From: Pseudomonas sp. KK4
Lineage (GTDB): Bacteria; Pseudomonadota; Gammaproteobacteria; Pseudomonadales; Pseudomonadaceae
NCBI RefSeq assembly: GCF_001984065.1
Contig: NZ_LYVP01000003.1
Coordinates: 62,001 to 126,000, forward strand
Direction of reading: 5' to 3'
Length of the DNA: 64,000 nucleotides
Below the pieces are notes generated by a model. That model worked only from the letters and a program-made list of their open reading frames with translations. It searched no databases and was not told the DNA's origin. Positions 24,517 through 33,971 of this stretch are shown piece by piece (position 1 is the first letter of the stretch; each line of letters begins with the position of its first letter). The translations under genes and the position numbers were made by a program.

Positions 24517-25260
24517 ATGAACCATGCCCCCAACGCCGTAGCCCGTCTGCGTGACCAGCGCGAAGATGAAGGTATCAAGCCGATCCAGGCCCGAGGCTGG
24601 CGCGCAACCCGTTGCCGGGCCTGTCGCGTGATCGAGAGCCATTGCCTGTGCGCCTGGCGCCCGCAGGTCCAGACCCGTTCCGGCGTGTGCCTGATCATGA
24701 CCAGCAAGGAAGTGTTCAAGCCCAGCAACACCGGTTGGCTGATCGCCGACGTGGTGCGCGACAACCACGCATTCATATGGTCGCGGACCGAGGTCGATCA
24801 ACAGTTACTGGCGTTGTTGACCGACCCGCAATGGCAGCCTTACCTGGTGTTTCCGGGTGAATATGTCGAGCCTGAGCGCGTGACCCACACGGTGGCGGCC
24901 GATAACAGCAAACGTCCGCTGTTCATTCTGTTGGATGCGACCTGGACGGAAGCGCGGAAGATTTTCCGCAAAAGTCCCTATTTCGATCAGTTGCCTATCC
25001 TCAGCCTGCTGCCCGAAAAGCTTTCTCGCTATCAACTGCGTCGGTCCACCCGCAGTGAGCATTTGTGCACCGCCGAAGTGGCGGCTCTGTGCCTGGATCT
25101 GGCAGGCGATGTCCAGGCGGCATCGGCGCTGGACGCTTATTTCGACGTGTTCAGCCAACATTATCTCGATGCCAAGCGGCAACTCGAGATGAACGTTGAC
25201 ACACCGGCCCACGCCGAGTTGTTGCCGTTTGTGCAGAGCACTGCGGCTGACATCGGCTGA
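24517..25260 (+). CDS. DTW-domain tRNA-uridine aminocarboxypropyltransferase (TapT-like)
   Basis: 247 residues. A Cys cluster CRACRVIESHCLC (about 34-46) probably binds zinc, and the DTW signature appears as LLDATWTEARKIFRKSPYF. By family knowledge (E. coli TapT/YfiP) DTW proteins transfer the 3-amino-3-carboxypropyl group of SAM to U47 of tRNA. ATG 24517 chosen; a TTG at 24508 is possible. It is divergent from the PA3611-like gene and upstream of erdR. About 190 bases follow without a gene (25261-25450). Confidence 0.88.
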   Translation: MNHAPNAVARLRDQREDEGIKPIQARGWRATRCRACRVIESHCLCAWRPQVQTRSGVCLIMTSKEVFKPSNTGWLIADVVRDNHAFIWSRTEVDQQLLALLTDPQWQPYLVFPGEYVEPERVTHTVAADNSKRPLFILLDATWTEARKIFRKSPYFDQLPILSLLPEKLSRYQLRRSTRSEHLCTAEVAALCLDLAGDVQAASALDAYFDVFSQHYLDAKRQLEMNVDTPAHAELLPFVQSTAADIG

Positions 25261-25450
25261 TTGTCGCCCATACTGCAAAAGACTGTACTGGCCATTCGGC
25301 TTGACCACCCCGACTTCGCTGGGCATGCTTGGCGCCGATTAGGGCACGACAGAAATTTGATACGCCGTTTGCATGGGTGTTGCGTGTGCCCTGCTGGTGC
25401 AGTTCCGTGGCTGTACCCCGAGCTGTTAGAAGAACAGGATCATTTGAAAA

Positions 25451-26101
25451 ATGGCCACATACGAAATCCTGATTGCCGATGACCACCCGCTTTTTCGTTC
25501 CGCCTTGCATCAAGCGTTGACCCTGGGCCTTGGGCCCGATGTCCGTCTGGTCGAGGTGGCGAGCATTGCCGAACTGGAAACCCGCCTGACCGAAAAGTCC
25601 GACTGGGATCTGGTGCTGCTGGATCTGAACATGCCAGGGGCCTACGGTTTTTCCGGATTGGTGCTGCTGCGCGGCCAATACCCGCAAATTCCGGTGGTGA
25701 TGGTTTCTGCTCAGGAAGAAGCCTCGGTGATGGTCAAGTCCCGTGAGTTCGGCGCCAGCGGCTTCATTCCAAAGTCCAGCGACCTGGCAGTGATCCAGAA
25801 AGCCGTGCGCTCGGTACTTGATGGCGATGTGTACTGGCCACCGCAAGCGTTTGAAGCGGTCAGCGTTTCCGATGAGGCCAAAGCAGCCAGCGAAGGCCTC
25901 GCCAGTCTGACGCCGCAGCAATTCCGGGTATTGACCATGGTCTGCGAAGGTTTGCTGAACAAGCAGATCGCCTACGAACTGAGCGTTTCCGAGGCGACCA
26001 TCAAGGCCCATGTGACCGCGATATTCCGTAAGCTGAACGTGCGAACCCGTACCCAGGCAGCGTTGCTCCTGCAACAACTTGAGTCAATTTCCAGCCACTA
26101 A
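25451..26101 (+). CDS. erdR: Response regulator ErdR (LuxR/NarL family)
   Basis: 216 residues. Receiver domain at about 5-122 with acidic pocket DD (ILIADDHPLF), phospho-acceptor Asp in LVLLDLNMPG near residue 59, and Lys in PKSSD near 113. C-terminal LuxR-type HTH at about 150-212 (LTPQQFRVLTMVCEGLLNKQIAYELSVSEATIKAHVTAIFRKL). In Pseudomonas this orphan regulator controls ethanol and acetate/carboxylate metabolism genes. It matches P. aeruginosa PA3604 in sequence type and in position near dgkA. Confidence 0.88.
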   Translation: MATYEILIADDHPLFRSALHQALTLGLGPDVRLVEVASIAELETRLTEKSDWDLVLLDLNMPGAYGFSGLVLLRGQYPQIPVVMVSAQEEASVMVKSREFGASGFIPKSSDLAVIQKAVRSVLDGDVYWPPQAFEAVSVSDEAKAASEGLASLTPQQFRVLTMVCEGLLNKQIAYELSVSEATIKAHVTAIFRKLNVRTRTQAALLLQQLESISSH

Positions 26102-26177
26102 AGGCTGGCATCTTCACGCTTTTTTGACTTGGGTTAATCTAGCTTTCCCACTCCTTTTCTGGTCAGTTGCTTACTCT

Positions 26178-26540
26178 ATGTCCCCTTTCAAAGGCCAGAC
26201 CGGCCTTAAACGCATCCTCAACGCATCCGGCTACTCCCTGGATGGCCTGCGCGCCGCCTTCACCGGCGAAGCCGCTTTTCGGCAGCTGGTTTTGCTTAAC
26301 GTCATCCTGATCCCGCTGTCGTTCTTCCTGAATGTCAGCCGGGTCGAGCAGGCTTTGCTGATTGCGGTCTGCCTGTTGGCACTGATTGTCGAGTTGCTCA
26401 ATTCGGCAGTGGAAGCGGCCATCGACCGCATTTCCCTCGAACTGCACCCCCTCTCGAAAAACGCCAAGGACATGGGCAGCGCCGCGCAGCTGGTGGCACT
26501 GACCATGATTGCGCTGGTCTGGGCGGTGATTCTGCTTTAA
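26178..26540 (+). CDS. dgkA: Diacylglycerol kinase DgkA
   Basis: 120-residue inner-membrane enzyme with three membrane segments and the family motif VELLNSAVEAAIDRISLELHPLSKNAKDMGSAAQ. It phosphorylates diacylglycerol released by lipopolysaccharide and periplasmic glucan decoration, recycling it to phosphatidate. ATG 26178 gives the family start MSPFKGQTGLKRI. It overlaps the convergent finR stop by four bases. Confidence 0.95.
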   Translation: MSPFKGQTGLKRILNASGYSLDGLRAAFTGEAAFRQLVLLNVILIPLSFFLNVSRVEQALLIAVCLLALIVELLNSAVEAAIDRISLELHPLSKNAKDMGSAAQLVALTMIALVWAVILL

Positions 26541-27463
26541 GCGATCGTCGGCAACACGATCTCGTCGCTGCGCTGCACCCCGGCGGTGAACGCGCGGCAC
26601 AGATCGAGGAATTCGCGCATCGCTGAAGTTTGATACTTCTGTTTGTGCCAGATGAAATAGAACTGCCGCGCCAGGTCCAGATCGGGTGTCTCCACCGGGA
26701 CCAGGCTGCCCCGGCGGAACGCATCTCGCAATGCCAGCCGAGAAATACAGCCAATGCCCAGGCCGGACTCCACCGCGCGCTTGATCGCTTCGGTGTGCTC
26801 CAGCTCCAGGCGAATGTTCAGTGCGCTGTGGTGATGACGCATGGCCTGATCGAACGTCAGTCGCGTCCCGGAGCCCTGTTCGCGCAGAATCCAGGCTTCC
26901 TGGCTCAACTCGTCCATGGTCGCGATGCCCCGTTCGGCCAGTGGGTGCTGAGGTGCGCAGAACACCACCAGCTCATCCTCGACCCAGCTTTGCACTTCGA
27001 TGTCCGGGTGGTTGCAATCGCCTTCGATCAGACCCAGGTCAATTTCGTAGTGGGCCACCTGTTGCACAATATTGGCGGTGTTCTGGACGTGCAGCTTCAC
27101 CTGGCTTTCCGGATGGCGCTGCATGAATCCGCCGATCAGCAGGGTGGCCAGGTAATTGCCGATGGTCAGGGTCGCGCCTACCGCCAATGAGCCGAAACCG
27201 GACTTGCCGTTGAGCAGGTCCTCGATTTCCTTGGCCTGGTCCAGCATCGCCACCGCCTGCGGCAACAGTTGTTTGCCAAGGGCGTTAAGGCTCAGCCGTT
27301 TACCGGCGCGGTCGAACAGCTGGCAGCTGGACTGACGCTCGAGTTCGGTGATCGATGTGCTCGCTGCCGATTGTGAAAGATTGAGCAGGCCGGCGGCGCG
27401 AGACACGCTTTCCTGCTGGGCAACGGCGACGAATACTTGAAGTTGACGGAGAGTAAATCGCAT
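26537..27463 (-). CDS. finR: LysR-type regulator FinR
   Basis: 308 residues. LysR winged HTH at 1-60 (MRFTLRQLQVFVAVAQQESVSRAAGLLNLSQSAASTSITELERQ), then the substrate-binding domain with SGTRLTFDQAMRHH. It is divergent from fpr with a 148-base gap. In P. putida and P. aeruginosa FinR activates the adjacent fpr in response to superoxide and sulfite-related conditions. The intergenic region has an AT-rich stretch (27464-27535) where LysR-type T-N11-A sites and both promoters should lie. Confidence 0.9.
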   Translation of the reverse strand: MRFTLRQLQVFVAVAQQESVSRAAGLLNLSQSAASTSITELERQSSCQLFDRAGKRLSLNALGKQLLPQAVAMLDQAKEIEDLLNGKSGFGSLAVGATLTIGNYLATLLIGGFMQRHPESQVKLHVQNTANIVQQVAHYEIDLGLIEGDCNHPDIEVQSWVEDELVVFCAPQHPLAERGIATMDELSQEAWILREQGSGTRLTFDQAMRHHHSALNIRLELEHTEAIKRAVESGLGIGCISRLALRDAFRRGSLVPVETPDLDLARQFYFIWHKQKYQTSAMREFLDLCRAFTAGVQRSDEIVLPTIA

Positions 27464-27611
27464 ATCTATATAACCGATAACCCTTATCTTAATAATCCAT
27501 TTAACAGATATTGTTACTGCTATTAGAATGCGATGCAATTGCGCGCTGCCAGCAGTCTTTCGGGATGTCGGCGTACAGCATGCGCAGACAAATCTCCAGG
27601 AGTCCCCGTAC

Positions 27612-28391
27612 ATGAGCAACATGAACCACGAGCGTGTCCTCAGTGTTCATCACTGGAACGACACTCTGTTCAGCTTCAAGTGCACCCGCGACCCGGGCCT
27701 GCGCTTCGAGAACGGTCAGTTCGTGATGATCGGCCTGCAACAGCCCAACGGCCGTCCGCTTATGCGCGCTTACTCGATCGCCAGCCCGAACTGGGAAGAG
27801 CATCTCGAGTTCTTCAGCATCAAGGTGCCTGACGGTCCGCTGACTTCCCAGCTGCAGCACTTGAAGGAAGGCGACGAGATCATCATCAGCAAGAAGCCTA
27901 CCGGCACCCTCGTGCTGGATGACCTCAAGCCTGGCAAACATTTGTACCTGCTCAGCACCGGTACCGGTCTGGCGCCGTTCATGAGCGTTATCCAGGATCC
28001 TGAGACCTACGAGCGTTTCGAAAAGGTGATCCTGTGCCACGGCGTGCGTTACGTCAACGAAGTCGCCTACCGTGAGTTCATCACCGAGCACCTGCCGCAG
28101 AACGAATTCTTCGGCGAGGCGCTGCGTGACAAGTTGATCTACTACCCGACCGTGACCCGCGAGCCGTTCGAGAACGAAGGTCGCCTGACCGACCTGATGC
28201 GCAGCGGCAAGCTGTTCAGCGACATCGGCCTGCCACCGATCAACCCGCAGGACGACCGCGCCATGCTGTGCGGCAGCCCGAGCATGCTCGACGAGACCAG
28301 CGAAGTGCTCAACAGCTTCGGCCTGAAAGTCTCGCCGCGGATGCGCGAGCCGGGTGATTACCTGATCGAGCGTGCGTTCGTCGAGAAATAA
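27612..28391 (+). CDS. fpr: Ferredoxin-NADP(+) reductase Fpr
   Basis: 259 residues. FAD-binding RAYSIASPNWEEHLEFFSIKV (RxYS motif), GTGLAPFMSV NADP-binding region and C-terminal aromatic-free ending YLIERAFVEK, typical of the bacterial subclass whose last residues shape FAD access. It moves electrons between NADPH and ferredoxin or flavodoxin and counters oxidative stress. ATG 27612 chosen; GGAGT lies 10 bases upstream. A REPIN follows at 28412. Confidence 0.96.
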   Translation: MSNMNHERVLSVHHWNDTLFSFKCTRDPGLRFENGQFVMIGLQQPNGRPLMRAYSIASPNWEEHLEFFSIKVPDGPLTSQLQHLKEGDEIIISKKPTGTLVLDDLKPGKHLYLLSTGTGLAPFMSVIQDPETYERFEKVILCHGVRYVNEVAYREFITEHLPQNEFFGEALRDKLIYYPTVTREPFENEGRLTDLMRSGKLFSDIGLPPINPQDDRAMLCGSPSMLDETSEVLNSFGLKVSPRMREPGDYLIERAFVEK

Positions 28392-28411
28392 CAACCGCTG
28401 CACTGCTGTCC

Positions 28412-28503
28412 CTGTGGGAGCGGGCTTGCCCGCGAAAGCGATGTATCAGTCGACACCAACGTTGATTGACACGACGCCTTCGCGAACAAGCCCGCTCCCA
28501 CAG
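28412..28503. repeat. REPIN
   Basis: CTGTGGGAGCGGGCTTGCCC and the inverted arm AACAAGCCCGCTCCCACAG, between fpr and convergent trmO; it may act as a transcription stop. Confidence 0.9.
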
Positions 28504-28516
28504 TTGTCTCTGGTAG

Positions 28517-29215
28517 TCAGGTGCGCGCGGGGATGACCTCGAGGACGCGGATCAGCTGCGGCGTCGGATAATGCCAACGCACATCCACATCCCAGAATTG
28601 CGCGCCATATTCCCGTTCCGGTGCCGGTGTCTGATACGCCGGGCGCGGATCTTGCGCCAGACACTGCTCGATCAGCGCTACCAATGGCTCTCCCAGCCGC
28701 TGAGCATGCCCGTGCGCCTGTTCCAGCGCCGAATCCGCCCACTGCACCGTGATCAACTGCGGCGCAGCGCTGGCGATGCAGTTGCAGGCCCTGTCAACGA
28801 TGTCGGCGTAAGGCACATAGGGTTTGATATCGAGAATTGGCGTGCCGTCCAGCAGGTCGATGCCGGATATCCACAGCCGATCGGCTTCGACCTTGTCCAG
28901 TTTGACCACCGACTGACCGATGCCATTGGGTCGATGCGTCGCGCGGGTGGCGAATACGCCCATGGACTTGTTGCCGCCCAGGCGAGGCGGGCGGACTTTG
29001 AGGCGTGGCTTGTCTTCCAGGGCCTGATGAAACAGGAACAACAGCCAGACGTGGCTGACCTGCTCCAACCCCTGCACCGCATCGCCCTGATCAAACGGCG
29101 TCACCAGTTCCAGAACGCCGCGAGCGGCCGGGGCCAGCTGCGGCTGGCGCGGGATGGCGAACTTCTCCTTGAAGCAGGAACGTACGAAGCCGATGGGGGA
29201 AACGCTGTAGGTCAT
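28517..29215 (-). CDS. trmO: tRNA (N6-threonylcarbamoyladenosine37-N6)-methyltransferase TrmO
   Basis: 232 residues of the TsaA/TrmO family. It begins MTYSVSPIGFVRSCFKEKFAIPRQP and contains VSHVWLLFLFH, then SMGVFATRATHRPNGIGQSVVKL (SAM-binding beta-barrel core) and LLDGTPILDIKPYVPYAD. It methylates t6A37 of tRNA-Thr. The start was chosen at residue MTYS where similarity begins, not at an upstream ATG in frame. REPINs flank the gene on both sides. Confidence 0.93.
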   Translation of the reverse strand: MTYSVSPIGFVRSCFKEKFAIPRQPQLAPAARGVLELVTPFDQGDAVQGLEQVSHVWLLFLFHQALEDKPRLKVRPPRLGGNKSMGVFATRATHRPNGIGQSVVKLDKVEADRLWISGIDLLDGTPILDIKPYVPYADIVDRACNCIASAAPQLITVQWADSALEQAHGHAQRLGEPLVALIEQCLAQDPRPAYQTPAPEREYGAQFWDVDVRWHYPTPQLIRVLEVIPART

Positions 29216-29290
29216 GATTTGCGGTCGAGGCGGGAATGAGGCGGGCATGATAACCCGATCGACCTGGGGATCGTGGGTGCCTTTCAGGAC

Positions 29291-29385
29291 GCCTTCGCGA
29301 GCAAGCCCGCTCCCACAGGTTATCGAGTGAACACCGCTATGGTGTCCACTACCAAACCTGTGGGAGCGGGCTTGCTCGCGAAGGC
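29291..29385. repeat. REP pair in opposite (tail-to-tail) arrangement
   Basis: GCCTTCGCGAGCAAGCCCGC at the left and GTGGGAGCGGGCTTGCTCGC at the right, so arm orientation is reversed relative to the units at 14662 and 28412. Confidence 0.88.
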
Positions 29386-29398
29386 CGCACCACCAACC

Positions 29399-30169
29399 TC
29401 AGAGACTGAACCCACCATCCAGCGGAATGATATTCCCGGTCATATAAGCCCCCGCCGTACTGGCCAGGCTGATCGCCAGCGCCGCCATCTCCTCCTCGCG
29501 ACCCCAGCGTTTCATCGGGATCAGCGCCGTATCCTGGGCCAGCGCCTGCTCATCATTGCCAATGTGCTGAGTCATCTTGCTCGGAAAGCGTCCGGGCGCG
29601 ATCACGTTGACGTTGATGTGCTGGCTCACCAGTTCCCGCGCCAGAATCCGTGACAGCTGATGCAGGGCCGCTTTGCTGGGGCCATAGGCATAGGCCTGTT
29701 CCCCGAAGGATGAAATCCCGGCCACTGATCCGATGTTGATGACCCGTGCCGGATTCGCCGGGGAACCGGCCTTGCGCAGCAGTGGCAGGAACTGCTGGAT
29801 GCAGTTGAATACCGACGTCACGTTGAGCTGCATGACTTTCTCCCAGCCCTTGATCGGGTAACTCTCCAACGGCGCGCCCCAGGTGGTGCCGGCGTTGTTG
29901 ACCAGGATGTCGAGATGAGTGATCTGCTCGCCCAGGCGCGTGGCCAGTTGCGACACGCCTTCTTCAGTGGCCAGGTTGGCCGCCACGCCATGGCAGCGGC
30001 CCAGCGCCCCGAGTTCATCAGCGGTCTGCCGGCAGGCTTCGGCATCCCGGGCACAGACGTACACGGTGGCGCCGGCCTCGACATAAGCCTTGGCGATCAT
30101 CTTGCCGATACCACGGGTGCCGCCGGTGACCAGCGCGGTGCGGCCTTGCAGGGAAAAGTAGGGATGCAT
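29399..30169 (-). CDS. rhlG: Short-chain dehydrogenase, RhlG-like beta-ketoacyl reductase
   Basis: 256-residue SDR. Cofactor motif TGGTRGIG (about 15-22), NNAG, catalytic Ser in INIGSVAGISS and the Tyr-x-x-x-Lys of AYGPSKAAL. Overall pattern matches P. aeruginosa RhlG (MHPYFSLQGR start, GRFPSKMTQHIGND, NIIPLDGGFSL). RhlG is an NADPH-dependent 3-ketoacyl reductase linked to rhamnolipid and PHA precursor supply; whether this strain makes rhamnolipids cannot be told here. Confidence 0.87.
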   Translation of the reverse strand: MHPYFSLQGRTALVTGGTRGIGKMIAKAYVEAGATVYVCARDAEACRQTADELGALGRCHGVAANLATEEGVSQLATRLGEQITHLDILVNNAGTTWGAPLESYPIKGWEKVMQLNVTSVFNCIQQFLPLLRKAGSPANPARVINIGSVAGISSFGEQAYAYGPSKAALHQLSRILARELVSQHINVNVIAPGRFPSKMTQHIGNDEQALAQDTALIPMKRWGREEEMAALAISLASTAGAYMTGNIIPLDGGFSL

Positions 30170-30275
30170 GGCAAATCCTGAGAGCTGAGGGTCTTTACAC
30201 CCTAGCCGTCAGCCGCTGGCAGCGGAGCCACTATTTTTGCAGGGAATGAGCATCCATACAGGACTGCCTCCCGCC

Positions 30276-30346
30276 CTTGTAGGAGCCCAGCTTGCTGGCG
30301 ATGGCGTCCTCGAGATCCCATCGCCAGCAAGCTGTGCTCCTACAGG
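30276..30346. repeat. Inverted repeat of a second REP family
   Basis: TTGTAGGAGCCCAGCTTGCTGGCGATGG and the inverted CCATCGCCAGCAAGCTGTGCTCCTACAG; the core differs from the GTGGGAGCGGGC family. Confidence 0.85.
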
Positions 30347-30360
30347 GCGGGAGCAGGCGT

Positions 30361-30831
30361 TTACTGAGGGCGAACGCGCAAGGTCAGGCCCTTGAGGAAA
30401 TTACGCAGCAACTGATCGCCGCATGGACGGTAGTTGGTATGGCCGAACTTGCGGAACAGCGCGCTCAGCTCAGGCTTGGACACCGGGAACTCGGCGGCCT
30501 TGAGGATCGCATGCATGTCGTCCTCCTTGAGTTCGAAAGCCACCCGCAGTTTTTTCAGGATGATGTTGTTGGTCACCGGCACTTCGATCGGCAGCGGCGG
30601 ACGGCTTTCATCCTTGCCGCGCTTGAAGATCACCAGGCCATCGAGGAAGTGCGCCATGACTTCGTCCGGGCAGCGTACAAAGCCTTCCTCGTCCTCTTCT
30701 TTCTTGTCGAGGTAGGTCACCAGGTCTTCGAGTTTCACATCCATGCCGCCGAGCTTGATGATCTCGATGACTTTCTTGTCGCTGATGTCGAGCATGTAGC
30801 GCACGCTGCGCAGTACGTCGTTATGAATCAT
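30361..30831 (-). CDS. DUF1456 (YehS-like) protein
   Basis: 156 residues with two repeats of the same module: MIHNDVLRSVRYMLDISDKKVIEIIKLGG (about 1-29) and VTNNIILKKLRVAFELKEDDMHAILKAAEF (about 85-115). It ends in a basic tail with FGHTNYRPCGDQLLRNFLKGL. This matches the DUF1456 family, cytosolic proteins of unknown function. Monocistronic. Confidence 0.88.
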   Translation of the reverse strand: MIHNDVLRSVRYMLDISDKKVIEIIKLGGMDVKLEDLVTYLDKKEEDEEGFVRCPDEVMAHFLDGLVIFKRGKDESRPPLPIEVPVTNNIILKKLRVAFELKEDDMHAILKAAEFPVSKPELSALFRKFGHTNYRPCGDQLLRNFLKGLTLRVRPQ

Positions 30832-30907
30832 GGTGTGCAGTCCTGATATTCAGCTGTGGGCGTCGCAGCCAGGCGCGACGCCGAAATGTGTGGCGGCGGG
30901 AAACGCC

Positions 30908-31618
30908 TTAGAACTTCTCTTTGCCGGACAGGTAGCGCCATTGGCCCAATGGCACTTTGCCTATGGACACGCCGCCAATACGGATGCGGCGGATGCCCAC
31001 GACCTTCAGGCCGACGGCCTGGCAGAACAGGGCGATCACGCCCGGTTGTGGATTTTTCATGGCGAAGCGCAGGCGGTTCTCGTTTTGCCAGCTGGCCTTG
31101 ACCGGCGGCAGTTCCTTGCCCTTGTAGGTCAGGCCGTGCTGCAAGCGGTTGAGGCCGTGCTCGACCATGTCGCCTTCGACTTCAACCACGTACTCCTGCT
31201 CGATCTTGCTGGCATCGGCGGTCAACTTGCGCAGGATCTTCCAGTCCTGGGTGAACACCAGCAGACCGCTGGCGTTGGCCTGCAGGTCAGTGCTGGCGGT
31301 CAGGCGCTGGAAGTGGCCCTTGAGCGGGCGTTTGCTGAAGCGATGTTCTTCGCTCAGGGTGTCGGCGCCGAGGCTGGCCATGGCGGTCTCTGCGTCCATG
31401 CCGGCGGGCACGTTGAGCAGGATGGTTACCGGTTCCGGCGCGGTGGCCTTGGCGTCCTTGTCGAGTTCGACTTTCTGGTCGGCGACCTTGAACTGCGGCT
31501 CGTCGATGACTTCGCCGTCGACGGTGACCCAGCCGCCCTCGATGAACAGCTCAGCCTCCCGACGGGAGCAGCCGACGAGTTCTATGAGGCGTTTGGAAAG
31601 TCGAATCGGGTCAGTCAT
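30908..31618 (-). CDS. RNA pseudouridine synthase (RsuA/RluF-like)
   Basis: 236 residues. N-terminal S4 RNA-binding domain (RLSKRLIELVGCSRREAELFIEGGWVTVDG), then a pseudouridine synthase core. The catalytic Asp lies in STDLQANASGLLVFTQD, where the family usually reads GRLDxxTxGLLLLTxD; here the Arg-Leu-Asp becomes Ser-Thr-Asp. C-terminal GLKVVGIRRIRIGGVSIGKVPLGQWRYLS matches the family ending. Closest in size to RluF/RsuA; the target base is unknown. MTDPIRLSK start chosen. Confidence 0.85.
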   Translation of the reverse strand: MTDPIRLSKRLIELVGCSRREAELFIEGGWVTVDGEVIDEPQFKVADQKVELDKDAKATAPEPVTILLNVPAGMDAETAMASLGADTLSEEHRFSKRPLKGHFQRLTASTDLQANASGLLVFTQDWKILRKLTADASKIEQEYVVEVEGDMVEHGLNRLQHGLTYKGKELPPVKASWQNENRLRFAMKNPQPGVIALFCQAVGLKVVGIRRIRIGGVSIGKVPLGQWRYLSGKEKF

Positions 31619-31704
31619 GACAGGGCCGTAACAAAAAGGGGGTGGGCATTGTACCCGCGTGGCGCCGGTTAATCCCGGCTCCATTTGCACAGTGTGTCTT
31701 TATT

Positions 31705-31729
31705 GTGGGAGCAAGCCCGCTCTCACATT
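31705..31729. repeat. Single degenerate REP sequence
   Basis: TTGTGGGAGCAAGCCCGCTCTCACA: one compact, altered palindrome of the main REP family. Confidence 0.6.
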
Positions 31730-31743
31730 GGCTCTGAGTGGTG

Positions 31744-32217
31744 TCAGCCATTGCGACTCAGCTGATGCACCTGACGCAACCGCATATGCAACAACGGATA
31801 CGGCTGCCCCATGCCATCGACCTCCGAGCGGCCGATCACCTCGAAGCCCTGCTTGAAATAAAACCCCAGCGCCTGCGGGTTCTGCTCGTTCACATCGAGC
31901 TCATCGGCGTTCAGGTGTTCCAGGGCATAGCGCAACAGCTGCTTGCCCAGGCCCTGGCCACGATGCGCCGGGTCGATGAAAAGCATTTCGATCTTGCCCG
32001 CCGCCACCCCGGCGAACCCGGTGATGCGCTGACGCGAATCCTTGGTGCAAATCAGCATCACCGCATCGAGGTAGCGGGTCAGCACCAGGTTTTTCAGCAG
32101 TTCGATGTAGCTGTCCGGCAAGAAGTCATGGGTGGCGCGCACCGAGGCTTCCCAAACCCGTGTCAGTTCTTCGAAGTCACTTTGTTTCGGCGTGTGGATA
32201 ACCGAATGGTGGCGCAT
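31744..32217 (-). CDS. GNAT-family N-acetyltransferase
   Basis: 157 residues with the acetyl-CoA binding motif IEMLFIDPAHRGQGLGKQLLRYAL (R/Q-x-x-G-x-G/A) and the closing NPQALGFYFKQGFEVIGRSEVDGMGQPYPLLHMRL, as in YjaB/PhnO-type acetyltransferases. Substrate unknown. The ATG at 32215-32217 gives the usual N-terminus; an open upstream extension has no family features. Confidence 0.85.
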   Translation of the reverse strand: MRHHSVIHTPKQSDFEELTRVWEASVRATHDFLPDSYIELLKNLVLTRYLDAVMLICTKDSRQRITGFAGVAAGKIEMLFIDPAHRGQGLGKQLLRYALEHLNADELDVNEQNPQALGFYFKQGFEVIGRSEVDGMGQPYPLLHMRLRQVHQLSRNG

Positions 32218-32290
32218 GGCCGGCTGCTCCCTGATGTCGATTGCCGTCAGTCTCAAATAAACGAGTCCTTTCCCAACAAACGATAGCCGT

Positions 32291-32338
32291 AAAAAAGCCC
32301 CGCATCTCGTCAAGAGAGCGGGGCTTTTCGTATTTTTT
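32291..32338 (-). terminator. rimO terminator
   Basis: AAAAAAGCCCCGC...GCGGGGCTTTT; the A run at the left is the T tract on the minus strand. Confidence 0.85.
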
Positions 32339-32342
32339 GCGT

Positions 32343-33680
32343 TTAGATCTGTTCGGCCCAGAGATCGTATTCGTCGGCGTCGGTCACTTTGCACCAGACC
32401 TTGTCGCCCGGCTTGAGGTTGCTGCCGTTGTCGATGAATACGTTGCCGTCGATTTCCGGGGCATCGAAGAAGCAGCGGCCGACCGCGCCTTGCTCGTCGA
32501 CTTCATCGACCAGTACTTCGATTTCACGGCCGATGCGCATTTGCAGGCGCGCCGAGCTGATGGCCTGCTGGTGCGCCATGAAGCGCTCCCAACGGTCCTG
32601 CTTGACGTCGTCCGGAACGATTTCCAGGTCCAGATCGTTGGCCGGTGCGCCTTCGACCGGCGAGTACTGGAAGCAGCCGACACGGTCGAGCTGGGCTTCG
32701 GTCAGCCAGTTGAGCAGATACTGGAAGTCTTCTTCTGTTTCGCCGGGGAAGCCGACGATGAAGGTCGAGCGGATGATCAGGTCCGGGCAGATCTCGCGCC
32801 AGTTTTTGATCCGCGCCAGGGTCTTGTCTTCGAACGCCGGGCGTTTCATGGCCTTGAGCACTTTCGGGCTGGCGTGCTGGAACGGGATGTCCAGGTACGG
32901 CAGGATCTTGCCGGCGGCCATCAGCGGGATCAGCTCGTCGACGTGCGGGTACGGGTAAACGTAGTGCAGACGGACCCAGACACCCAGGGTGCTCAGCGCT
33001 TCACACAGTTCGGTCATGCGGGTCTTCACCGGCGCGCCGTTCCAGAAACCGGTGCGGTACTTGACGTCGACACCGTAGGCGCTGGTGTCCTGGGAGATCA
33101 CCAGCAGCTCTTTCACGCCGGACTTGACCAGGCGCTGGGCTTCGTCGAGCACATCGCCCACCGGACGGCTGACCAGCTTGCCGCGCATCGACGGGATGAT
33201 GCAGAAGCTGCAGCTGTGGTTGCAGCCTTCGGAAATCTTCAGGTAGGCGTAGTGACGCGGGGTCAGCTTGATCCCTTGCGGCGGCACCAGGTCGATCAGC
33301 GGGTTGTGGTCCTGGCGCGGCGGCACGACTTCGTGCACGGCGTTGACCACTTGCTCGTACTGCTGCGGACCGGTGACGGCCAGCACGCTGGGGTGCACGT
33401 TGCGGATATTGCCTTCTTCGACGCCCATGCAGCCGGTGACGATGACCTTGCCGTTTTCCTTGATGGCTTCGCCAATCACTTCCAGAGACTCAGCCTTGGC
33501 CGAGTCGATGAAGCCGCAGGTGTTGACCACCACGACATCGGCGTCCTGGTAGGTGGACACCACGTCATAACCTTCCATGCGCAGCTGGGTCAGGATGCGT
33601 TCGGAGTCGACCAGCGCTTTGGGGCAACCCAGGGATACGAAGCCAACCTTTGGATTGGCCGACGCAGGAGTGGTGGACAT
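32343..33680 (-). CDS. rimO: Ribosomal protein S12 methylthiotransferase RimO
   Basis: 445 residues. N-terminal UPF0004 domain with [26 protein letters not shown] and VTGCMG cysteines (second cluster); radical SAM cluster [17 protein letters not shown]-terminal TRAM domain ([13 protein letters not shown]...GNVFIDN). It adds a methylthio group to Asp in the S12 loop. GAGG precedes the ATG. The 290 bases upstream to kup (33681-33971) show no gene. Confidence 0.97.
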   Translation of the reverse strand: MSTTPASANPKVGFVSLGCPKALVDSERILTQLRMEGYDVVSTYQDADVVVVNTCGFIDSAKAESLEVIGEAIKENGKVIVTGCMGVEEGNIRNVHPSVLAVTGPQQYEQVVNAVHEVVPPRQDHNPLIDLVPPQGIKLTPRHYAYLKISEGCNHSCSFCIIPSMRGKLVSRPVGDVLDEAQRLVKSGVKELLVISQDTSAYGVDVKYRTGFWNGAPVKTRMTELCEALSTLGVWVRLHYVYPYPHVDELIPLMAAGKILPYLDIPFQHASPKVLKAMKRPAFEDKTLARIKNWREICPDLIIRSTFIVGFPGETEEDFQYLLNWLTEAQLDRVGCFQYSPVEGAPANDLDLEIVPDDVKQDRWERFMAHQQAISSARLQMRIGREIEVLVDEVDEQGAVGRCFFDAPEIDGNVFIDNGSNLKPGDKVWCKVTDADEYDLWAEQI

Positions 33681-33971
33681 GTCTAACCTCGGTATTTTGT
33701 GACGCCGCTTGCCGAACCGGGCAAAACCGACGGACGGGCGCTTGAACGGCGCCTCTGATCAAAAAGTGCGCAATTCTAGCGATGAGACGTTCACTTGACC
33801 AGCTTTATGCAGGGAAATACGACGAGTGCTGCGCTATGCTTCGCGCCGTTGGGCTTTGCCGAATTTTTACGGTCAACAAAACGTCTGTAACAACAGGTAA
33901 AACAGCGCATGCTGCATTACAAAGCATAGTGCTTCGTTCGAAGAAGCCGGTCTGGGAATCAGGAGTGTTGG

